64,000 bases of DNA, from NCBI GenBank assembly GCA_963920525.1, contig OY986438.1, positions 73,168,346-73,232,345 on the forward strand. Reading direction: 5' to 3'. The notes under the pieces were generated by a model. It searched no databases, was not told the origin of the DNA, and worked only from the letters and a program-made list of their open reading frames with translations. A program made the position numbers and the translations under genes. Shown here in pieces: positions 53,249 to 62,417 of this stretch (position 1 is the stretch's first letter; every line of letters begins with the position of its first letter). Origin of the DNA: Dichetophora obliterata. Lineage: Eukaryota > Arthropoda > Insecta > Diptera > Sciomyzidae.

Positions 53249-56200
53249 GCTGGGAAACCCAAAATAAGATCGAAATAAGGCCATCAAAGATAGTAACGGA
53301 TAATTCTACATCTAGAAAGATTGTGAATATCCGTACATCTAAGCCAATAGAAAGGATAGTAACAGATAAATCTACGTCTGAAGAGATTGTGAATATCTGT
53401 ACATCCAAGCCAGTGGAAAGTTCAGTAACAGATCATTCAGTAGTAACAGAGAATTTGACATCCGAAAGGATTGTAAATTTCTGTACACCTCATTCAGGAA
53501 GGAATGTAGAAAGCATAAGCCCAGAATCGATGGTAACTGTTGAGTCATTGCAGGCGACATCAAAAAAGGTTATAGAAACACTCGGGGAAATAAAAGAAAA
53601 ATTCGATGTGGTATTCGAAAAATTAAATGAAAATGTGAGAAAGGAAAAAGTCAATGAGGTAGCAGGAAAATTAAATGAAAAAGTAACACAAGAGAAATGC
53701 AATGTGGGATTAGAAAAATTAAATGAAAATATAAAAAATGATGGTTGGCATAAAAATATGACGGTGCTGGAGAAGAAAGAGGGTGAATGTTTTGGAATCT
53801 CTAAAGTTAATGATGTGTTTATAGAAATTCCTTGCAAGAATGCTATAAATGGTAGACTCATTCTTCTTGTAGATTCCGGAGCGGACACGAGTTTAGTGAA
53901 ACAAAACGCATTACAAACAAATGAAGACAGGGGAAAAGAAATAAGAAATTTGTGTGGAGCATTCGGGGGTTTCGTGAAAACACTTGGGTCAGTGAAGATA
54001 GAACATGACGAGGTAAATAATCTTAGTTTTAAGTTGCACGTAGTGGCACTAGAACAAGGACTGCCTGCAGATGGCTTATTAGGCCGGGATAATTTATGGA
54101 ATAAAGCTATTATAAATACGATAGATAAAACATTAACTATATATGACAAAGAAGGAGGTAATATAAAATTACCATTGAAACAAATGAATGAGTTAAGCTC
54201 AATGAATTACAGTGAAGAAATGAAAATAAAAGCTAGGACCATACGAACAGTAAGAATTAAAGTAGAGACTAAAATTCCGGTGGTAGTTGTACATAAACAG
54301 GAGATTGTGCCTGGGGTTTATTTAGGAGAAAGTTTAACGAAGGTAGAGAACGATACCGCGTATGTATCAATATTGAATTCAAATAATGAGGATGTTATCT
54401 TGCCGAGGTACTATAAACCGAAATTTTCCAATTATAACACATTTAAAATGAAGTCAGGCTCAATGTATGGAGTAAACGAGTGTAAGGTAAAAGAAAGGAT
54501 TAATAAATTAACACAGACAATTAAATTAGATGAAAATTTGAACGTAGAGGAAAGGTCTGCAATCGAGAATTTAGTAACGGCATACCATGATATTTTTCTA
54601 TTGGAAGGGGATAAATTAACATACACTCCAGTAATAGAACACGAAATTCAGGTTCAAGCAAATCAGCCTCCAATAAATCAAAAACAGTATAGATTACCTC
54701 AAGCACATAGAGAATAAATTCAAAAACAAGTAGAACAACTGTTAGAAGACGACATTATTAGGCCCAGCAAATCACCTTGGAATTCGCCATTGCTGTTAGT
54801 ACCAAAGAAAGCAGCAAGCGATGGTAAGAAAAAGTGGAGATTAGTCATAGATTTCAGAAAGGTAAATGACGCAACAATTAAGCAAGTTTTTCCAATACCA
54901 AGGATTGATGAAATATTAGGTCAATTAGGGCACTGTAGATATTTTTCAACATTAGATTTAGCAAGTGGGTACCATCAGGTTCTCATGAGTAAAGAGGACA
55001 GAAAAAAGACAGCATTTAGTACAGCATTTGGTCATTATGAATTCAATAGAATGCCATTTGGACTCACCGGAGCTCCAGCGACTTTCCAGCGATTGATGAA
55101 TAATATATTGACAGGATTACAAGGAATAGATTATTTCGTATATTTAGATGATGTGGTAATTTATGGCAAGAATTTACAGCAACATGGGGAAAGATTAGCA
55201 CAAGTATTCCAGAGACTTAGGGAAAATTGCTTAAAATTGAATACGGAAAAGTGTCAGTTTATGCGTAGAGAAATAGCATACCTGGGACACAAATGTTCGG
55301 AATTAGGGGCGCTACCAGATCCACAAAAATTAAAATGCGTGAAGGATATTCCAATACCGAGAAATAGGAAAGAGGTTCAAGCATTTTTAGGACTAGCTAA
55401 TTATTACAGGAAGTTCATAGAGAATATGTCACAAATGGCATCACCCATAAATAATTTATTAAAGAAAGACAATAAGTTCCAATGGTCAGATAAGTGTCAG
55501 GAAGCATTTGAAAAGATAAAGGAAGCGGTGACTTCATCACCCATTTTGGCATATCCGGATTTTAGCAAGCCGTTTTTACTAACTACAGATGCGAGTGGTG
55601 AGGCATTAGGAGCAGTATTGTCACAAGGGGAAGTAGGAGAAGATCGACCAATTGCGTTTGCCAGTAGATCATTGAATAACGCTGAAAAAAGGTATTCAAC
55701 AATAGAAAAAGAGTTTTTAGTGATTGTTTGGGCGACAAAAAATTTTAGAGCATATTTGTTGGGTAGGCCATTCAAGATATATACAGATCATCAACCATTG
55801 AGGGGTATAGCAAATCTGAAGGATTAAACGTCAAGATTAGCAAGATTTAGACACAAGATGTCAGAGTATGATTTCGAAATAGTTTATAAACCAGGTAAAA
55901 GGAATTTAAATGCAGACGCACTGAGTAGAATACCACAGCAAAACCAAGACATAGTTGTAGTTCAAACCAGATCTAAAGCAAGAGAAAAAGAAGCAACCGA
56001 AGAGACTGAAGTAAACACGGATTCACTAGCGGAAGTGGATGAGGGGATAGAACAACAAGACAATCCTAACATAGAAATCCTAACGGATAGGAAAGATATA
56101 GAAAGAATATTAAAAGATTTTCATAACTTGCCATTAGGAGGACATCAGGGAGCGCTGAGAACATACTTTAGAATAAGAAAACAATACAAATGGAAGGGAA

Positions 56201-57118
56201 TGCAGAAAGAAATTAAGGAGTATGTGAAAAAATGTAATAAATGTCAAGTAAATAAAAGTTCTAGACTCACCAAAATGCCTATGGTATTGACTGACACCCC
56301 AACACGTCCATTTGACAAGGTTTTTATGGATATAGTCGGCATATTGCCAGAGACTGTATCTGGTAATAAATACATTTTAACGTTTCAAGATGATTTTTCG
56401 AAGTATACCAGATACCAGATGCCGAAGCAAGCACGATATCGAAAGCATTTTTTAATGAAATTATAACTCGCCACAATACACCACGGGTGTTAATTACATA
56501 CAACGGCTCAAATTTTATTTCACGCGTGTTTTCAGATGTATGTAAAATGTTAGGTATTAAAAAGTTACATATTACACCGTATCATCCGCAGGCAAATGGT
56601 TCCCTAGAGAGAAGTCATAGACCTTTGGCAGAATATTTGAGAGGGTTTGCCAAAGAAGACGGGTCAAATTGGGATCAGTGGCTATCGTCGTCGATGCACG
56701 TTCACAATAACACACCGCATACGACAACAAAGCAAACACCTTTCAAAACTTTATATAGATTTGACTCAAAAATGCCAACTAATTTAAGGCGAAAGTGTAG
56801 TCCGCTGTATAACGCCGAGGATACTTCAAAAGTTATGAAATATCAAATTCAGAGAGCGCACGAGCTTGTAAGATAGAACCAGGAGCGTGCAAAAGAAGTA
56901 TCTAAAAATTATTATGATAATACTTTAAATGCAGTAGAATTTAATATTGGGGACAGGGTGCTAATGAAGAATCAAGCAAGGAAGAATAAATTTTCACCAA
57001 TATGGATAGGACCGTATGAAGTTTTAGCAATAAAAACCCCAGTAACTACCGAGATTTCGATAAAGGGGAAAGCAAAGAAAATTCATAACAATTTACTAAA
57101 ATTGTTTCATGGGAATTA
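53245..57118 (+). pseudogene. Protease-RT-RNase H-integrase (pol) of element D, three stops and a frameshift
   Basis: The frame 53245-54717 holds repeated Ser/Thr/Ile-rich and then Lys/Glu/Asn-rich repeats (KLNENVRKEK-like) and a protease with LLVDSGADTSLV (about residue 205). An in-frame TAA (54715) precedes RT (54790-55827): VIDFRKVND, STLDLASGYHQV, YLDDVVIYG, and RNase H TTDASGEALGAVLSQ. A second TAA (55825) and the frame 55858-56466 give RNase H end and HH-CC (HNLPLGGHQGALRT, CNKCQVNK) and the integrase start (FMDIVG). A one-base shift near 56415 leads to NGSNFISRVF (usual D of the DDE replaced by Asn) and HPQANGSLERSH (Glu). A TAG near 56875 precedes the C-terminus ending at 57118. Confidence 0.9.
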
Positions 57119-57689
57119 GAAATAGAGAAAGACAGTTAAGTTGTTAGAATTTTAAATAAGACGAAAAGAAAAAAAAAATAATAGTAACACGAAAAAATGG
57201 CGCTGACTAATAGTAGGGAAAATCTAATAAAATATAAAATAAAAAAAAGGAAAGGGAAAAATAATATACATACATATTATACATATTAGGAGTAAAATTA
57301 TGAGAAAAAAATATATATTAAGAAAATTTAGTAAAGTTGTAAAGAAAAAGGTTACTATAAAACTGAATTTTAAAAAAAAAGGTCAATATAAAGAAAATTA
57401 GAAAAGTAGTTAATGTAAAAGCATATTTGTGGCCAGTTTATGGCGATGTGAAATAAATGGAGTAGAGGAAAATACTTACTGGAAGAAGCAGTTAAGTGAA
57501 AGATGGGAAAAGGACAGTAAAAAAATGAATGTCAGCCAATAGAAGATATTCGTGAGTTTATAATTAAAAAAAGATATAGATAGAGTGATAAAAGAAGAGA
57601 AGAAAAATAATGAGTTAATTAAATGAAACAGTTGAGAGCCAAGATATGGCAGAAGAAAAAAATTAGAAATGGAGAAAATCTAAAGTAAT

Positions 57690-57790
57690 AGGCAATTGTG
57701 TTGGCATCTTCAAAGTGAACGACGTTGTTACAGAAATCCCTCGCAAGGATTAAATTCTAGTACAACACATTCTACTTGAAGATCCCAAAA
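57690..57790 (+). pseudogene. Degenerate duplicate of the element D protease region
   Basis: The plus strand reads NCVGIFKVNDVVTEIPRKD and then a stop, followed by an LLED segment. This mirrors ECFGISKVNDVFIEIPCKN and LLVDSG at about 53785-53885. The bases are also alike (TTTATAGAAATTCCTTGCAAG versus GTTACAGAAATCCCTCGCAAG). It is a decayed internal duplication, non-coding now. Confidence 0.65.
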
Positions 57791-58689
57791 TAGTGCCAAT
57801 TTATTTTAATGCTGTAAGTTTTGTTTTGGATTGAAATATAAAAAAAAATTAAAAGATTTGATTGAAATGAGAAAAAAAACTTTTTAATGGAAAATAAAGA
57901 AATTTGATAGCGTCAAATGAACGCAGTAAAATATAATAATTAATATGATATAGAAAGTAAAGAAAAAAATATAATGAAAAAAAAGTATAATTTTTACTTT
58001 AAGAAAAATATTATTTTACAAATTAAAAGAAAATTGAAAATCACGAAGTTGAAAATTAAAGAAATTGTAATATATATTGAAGAAAAAAAAAATAATAATT
58101 AACTTAAAGTAAATGAAAAATCTCAATACGAGAAAATATTAAGTAAAGCTATAAATTAAACATATTGAAATTGAGAAATTGAATGTAAGTAAAAATTAAG
58201 GTTTTTAATTAAAAAGCATACGAAAAGAAGATATATTAAAATTTTTAATAAATACAATGTAATTACTTTTAAGTAAATGTTTCTTGAAAGTCATATAAAA
58301 GAACAATATAAAATAGCATGCGAGTTCGCATAAAAATACTGAGTAAATAATATAGAAATATTGAAGTATGTAAATGTTAAATAGATTCATTAAAAGCATG
58401 TATGATTAACAATTCCGTAAATTAAAAGAAAAGTAGAAATCAATTTAAAAATAATAAACAAAGTTGGAAAAAGTAAAGTAGTATAAATATGAATAAATTA
58501 TGTTTGAAATAGATTAGGGAACATCATATATTGTTGAGATTGGGGGTGCAACCAAAGATGACGTCGATGGACCCGAAAGCAGTGAGCAGAAACAAAATTT
58601 AAAATGAATACAGCAAGTCAGGAAATAAACTTCATCCACGAGAAGTGTGTGCTGGAAAGCCAACAACAAAAAACCTTATAAATATGACA

Positions 58690-59240
58690 GCAGGAAACAT
58701 TAAAAAGTAAAACAACAAAAGGTGAAAACACCTTCGTAAAATGCTAACAAAGCTGCGAATACTAAAAAAAAATTTTTTTATATAAACAACAAAAATTAAA
58801 AATTTAAAACAACAAAAGGTATAACACCCTTAATAATGCAGAAAAATTTGATTGAATTTAAAACAACAAAAATTAAGAATCTAAAACAACAAAAGGTTTA
58901 TCACCCTTAATAAAGCAGAAAAATTTGAAAATTAATAATAAAATAGGTATAAATAGCCTTCCTAAAACAACGAAAACAAACAATTAATCCAGATTTGGCA
59001 AAATAATGCTATAAAACAACAAAAGGTATAAAAACCTTCACAATACAACATTTTTAACAACATAATAAGGTACAAACCCCTTCAAAAACAAAATTTTTGG
59101 TATTATAATATTTGAAAACAACAAAAGATATAAAAGTCTTTCTAAAATCAGAAAAGTAATACAACAAAAGGTATAAAAACCTTTTATAAAACTACAAAAA
59201 GCAAGAATTTTATTTTAAAAGACATAAAAACCATTCAGCA
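58690..59240 (+). repeat. Degenerate AACAACAAAAGGTATAAAAACCTTC repeats in element D tail
   Basis: At least eight copies of AAAACAACAAAAGGT(A/T)TA followed by ACCTT or CCCTT occur (near 58712, 58808, 58890, 59013, 59115 and 59163). Many form a small AAGGT...ACCTT stem. Spacing is irregular, about 50-130 bp. Confidence 0.7.
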
Positions 59241-59807
59241 GAGAAATATAACACCAAAATGCATATAAGGTTACAGACTGAAAAATTGATATAATCAAAA
59301 ATAAAACAGTTTCACCAGCAAGGACGGGAAGTCCATTTTTAAACGAAGACCAGGTTAACCAGCTATAGGGCTTAAAGCCTCCTGGCAAACAGAAACGATA
59401 TCACCAACACACACACTTCAGCAGTATCAAAAACTATAACGAGGAATAAATTAAACGCCGTGACAGTTTTCCCGGCACACCGATGGACAACACTAATAAA
59501 ACAACAATCACCCCCAACAAGTGCCAGGAATTTAGGGATTTATAAATTGATAATAAATAAATAAGTAAAAATGTACAAACAATAAATTAAAACTAAACAC
59601 AGAAACAATGTAAGCATAATTCAAATAAGAAAGATGAACACGAAATGTAAGTCATATGTAAACAAAAATTTATTAACAAACAACTTGTTGACACAATAAT
59701 AAAACGAATAGTACATCGTAAGAAAAGCAAAACAAACATACAAACAAAATAATAAAGAATTAATTGACGAAAATTTTGACCTCTTCAAGGAGAAAATTTT
59801 CTTTGTG

Positions 59808-59821
59808 TAAGGGGGGAGGAA
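59808..59821 (+). promoter_or_regulatory. Polypurine tract of element D
   Basis: AAGGGGGGAGGAA directly precedes the 3' LTR start TGTTGTGAC. Confidence 0.85.
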
Positions 59822-60581
59822 TGTTGTGACTCACAACGAGGTATTCCCCAAAATATTGTCTTGCTACTAGTGGCCAAGTGCTGGAAATGAAAGTTGATCC
59901 ACCGCAACAACTAAGCGAGCGATCAACATTCATTGCATTGCGGCATTTTCAATGCCAAGGCCAGTCAATTAAAATAAAAGTAAGACAATAAAATGAACAC
60001 TGATCTACCGCAACAGCTGGGCGATCAGTTTTCATTTCATTTAAAGACAATAAAATAAAGCCAACAATTTACTTCTGTGCGGCCAGTGTAAACTGCTCAC
60101 CATGCAAAAACCAGAGGTAAATTAATTTTAATATTTTATTGTTGTATTTAACATACACACAGTTTGGCAAAACAAGTATAATTTAAATAAGAATTTAACG
60201 TTGGAATATGACCCAATTACACATGTTATACATGTTTGTATGTTTGTTGGCCCAAGTTGGCATCATTAAATAAGTATGTAAGAATATGTTTTATAATAAG
60301 AACTTAATAATGAAGTTAATTTAAGCCAAAGGCGGAAGATAAACCGCTGATTAATCAATAAGTAGAATTAAGTATGTAATAAGTTTGTAAAAATGAAGAA
60401 GAAGAAGCGCGGCCAGATATGTTATAAATATCTGGTCCCCGCTAAAATAAAGGAGATTGATATGAAAAACCAAAAGACCTGCAGTCGTTTGCCGCTCTTA
60501 AGTGCCGGCAAACAACCCGTAGGTAGGACGTCGCTCGGCGACTGTAGGACCAACGCGTATCCTCTCAGAGCGGATAAAACA
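59822..60581 (+). repeat. 3' LTR of element D (760 bp)
   Basis: It matches the 5' LTR except for the missing 129-bp segment and scattered changes. It ends GCGGATAAAACA before the CACTT target copy. Confidence 0.9.
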
Positions 60582-60867
60582 CACTTGCAGTTCCCTGACA
60601 CAATCAGGGAGTCTGCCTATCTCCTTTAATTCCTGTTCGTTCATAGGCCCACGCGAAATTATTACGGATGGCCTTACAGGCTGCACCGTCTCTGCGCCTA
60701 ACTCTACTTGACCAACTCGTCCCTCGATTCTGCGTAGGTCCTGCTCTAGGCCAGCCCCATGGTTTTCGATTCCCCCGAGATGCACCTCTATTCTTCTAAT
60801 TTGCTCAAGTAGAGCATTGATACTCCCATTTAGTTCATTTACCTTGGTCGTTAAAGCGTCCATGGCG
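60582..60867 (-). pseudogene. Gag of element B, N-terminal part
   Basis: The minus frame starts MDALTTKVNELNGSINALLE at 60867 and has regular Leu/Ile spacing over about 50 residues (IRRIEVHLGGIENHGAGLEQDLRRIEGRV), a likely coiled coil. It continues into the ELKEIGRLPDCVRELQ segment and is cut at 60582 by element D. Past D the frame goes on at 50087. Confidence 0.85.
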
Positions 60868-61119
60868 CAACAGTTGCTATATTTTTTTTTTTTAAACAAA
60901 GATGTCTTCAGATCACTCACCGTTGAACTCAGCTGCAACTGCTGTTCCCAAATCCTGAGGGTGTAATAACGTTGAAAGCACAAGCACTATATTTATTTTT
61001 ATAAAAAAACTTATGTTTTTTATTCTTTTTTTCCAAATAATTTTTAAGAGATTTGTATATATTTTTTTATTTTAATATTTTTCTAGCACAGCATTTATTT
61101 TTTATTTTAAGATAAGTAT
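60868..61119 (-). other. Leader remnant of element B
   Basis: AT-rich with several T runs and no ORF. The 5' LTR of B would lie further right but element E starts here. The candidate target duplicate of E (GTAT-like at 61116-61119) cannot be checked. Confidence 0.5.
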
Positions 61120-61382
61120 TGTAGTATGTACTTAGACAAATGAAACACGTCTTGCTTCGATTAATGTCAACTTTATTCTGCCTCGCTTACCACGCCAGAC
61201 TTGTTGTCAGGGCGCCATCTTACAAACTTCATCTGCAGACTCAGCGACTGCTTACATTTAAATACAGGGTGGTGAAATAAGCTTACAAACTATGTATACA
61301 GAGTGTGAACTATAAAGTTTATACTAGATGTTTACAGGTTATGCATTATAACTTATTGACTAAATATATTGTTATTACTACA
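61120..61382 (-). repeat. 3' LTR of element E
   Basis: It has 7-bp inverted ends (TGTAGTA/TACTACA), and includes TATTTAAAT (61256-61264) and an AATAAA on the minus strand (near 61177). No second copy lies in the window. Confidence 0.75.
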
Positions 61383-61438
61383 ATTCGGCCATTCTGACCA
61401 GGAGATCACCGGATCTCCAGATAATCCAAGAAATAGTC

Positions 61439-62362
61439 TTAACCATTTGAGTCTGAACACCCTTTAAACCACGGTCGAATATTTGCGATAGCCCAAACAC
61501 CTTTATATGGCGTTCGTGACTGTTGAAATCCTTCAACATCTTCGAGCACATACCGGTCGTTCCTCAAAACTTTTGTTACTTTATACGGACCTCGAAACTT
61601 TGGAATTAATTTTTTACTAACTCCTGCATGTGAATCAAAATTTTTAACCATCACATAGTCCCCCTCAACATATTCTTTCGGTGACTGTCGTTTTCTATCT
61701 ACATACTTTTTATTATAAGCCTGTGCTCGTTCTTCTTGTAATGCAGCTCTCTCGCGCAGTTCCTCATGACTTAACCGGTCCTTACTCTGTTCAAATTCAC
61801 CTAGCCATTCCCCTAACATATCTATCACTTTTCCTCTCTGTTTGATGCCAAAAATCATTTTACTCGGATATTCTTTAATTGTTCGATGGAATGAGTTATT
61901 AAGCGTATACTCAGCGGTTTCTAAAACAGTATCCCAGTGACGTCCGTGTTCAGGAACGATCAGTTTCGCTATCATTGGTCCTAAGCTTCTATTCACCCTT
62001 TCGACCTGACCGTTTGCCTGTGGGGAACCGGTCGCCACTTTAATATGTTGTACATTGTTTTTTTCCAAAAATTCTTTGAAATCACCTGACGTAAAACAAC
62101 TTCCCCTATCAGAAACTATAATTTTCGGACGACTACATGCTCTGAAGTAATCAGTAAGTGCTTCTATTACTTCCTTAGTATTCGTAGTCTTAGTCGGATA
62201 CAGCCTTACGAACTTTGTGCAGGCATCAATCACAACAAGAATGTGTTTTTTTGAACGAGAATTATCAACAGGTCCATAGTGATCAATATATACCACCTCA
62301 AATGCTAAATTACCTTTAGGTATGTTGTGGAGAAACCCTTCTACCCGGCCATGAGTAAACAA
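61439..62362 (-). CDS. Integrase of element E
   Basis: A 307-residue minus frame with the core VVYIDHYGPVDNSRSKKH (first Asp), IIVSDRGSCFTS (second Asp) and SPQANGQVERVNRSL (Glu). The C-terminal part carries EYVEGDYVMVKNF and KLIPKFRGPYKVTKVL, the GPY/F-type domain. It would integrate the cDNA. The HH-CC finger is split off: its first half ends the RT frame at 62418 with HDEMGHLGIDKTSEL. A TAG and a frame change at 62363-62417 separate them. Confidence 0.9.
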   Translation of the reverse strand: MFTHGRVEGFLHNIPKGNLAFEVVYIDHYGPVDNSRSKKHILVVIDACTKFVRLYPTKTTNTKEVIEALTDYFRACSRPKIIVSDRGSCFTSGDFKEFLEKNNVQHIKVATGSPQANGQVERVNRSLGPMIAKLIVPEHGRHWDTVLETAEYTLNNSFHRTIKEYPSKMIFGIKQRGKVIDMLGEWLGEFEQSKDRLSHEELRERAALQEERAQAYNKKYVDRKRQSPKEYVEGDYVMVKNFDSHAGVSKKLIPKFRGPYKVTKVLRNDRYVLEDVEGFQQSRTPYKGVWAIANIRPWFKGCSDSNG

Positions 62363-62417
62363 TGCACTTCAAACAATTTTGTATGTGTGTAGTTACTTTG
62401 TTTTTTATTTTTGGAAA

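Larger units (their letters stand above)
57119..59821 (+). other. Long non-coding 3' tail of element D
   Basis: Strongly A-rich, 2.7 kb with no credible ORF. It holds a degenerate copy of the protease start (57690-57790), A-rich short repeats (58690-59240), and the PPT just before the 3' LTR. A possible env has been lost or was never there. Confidence 0.75.
50088..60581 (+). mobile_element. Ty3/gypsy element D (17.6/297-type PBS), plus strand
   Basis: The LTRs at 50088-50976 and 59822-60581 start TGTT(C/G)TGACTCAC and end with (A)CA. The PBS TGGCGCAGCCGG follows the first and a PPT (AAGGGGGGAGGAA) precedes the second. Flanks CACCT (50083-50087) and CACTT (60582-60586) fit a 5-bp target duplication with one change. 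Gag and pol follow the gypsy order. No env is present; a 2.7-kb non-coding tail follows pol. Pol has three in-frame stops and one shift, Gag is intact. It is the only LTR element here on the plus strand. Confidence 0.92.
43611..61119 (-). mobile_element. Errantivirus-like Ty3/gypsy element B with env, split by element D
   Basis: Minus-strand order is gag (60867 to 60582, then 50087 to 49264), protease-RT-RNase H (47338-49158), link region (46796-47353), integrase (45921-46775), env (43842-45219), PPT and part of the 3' LTR. This is the gypsy (mdg4) layout. Element D (50088-60581) entered Gag, and the frame resumes across it. The 5' LTR is not seen: element E begins at 61120 inside the leader. 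All genes have stops or shifts, so this is an old insect endogenous retrovirus copy. Confidence 0.88.

Noticed and set aside
53372..54149. Minus-strand Ser/Phe-rich frames
   Set aside because: They are antisense shadows of the Lys/Glu/Asn-rich pol start of element D.
58205..58399. Minus frame rich in Tyr/Phe/Ile
   Set aside because: It is a low-complexity frame in the A-rich tail of element D.
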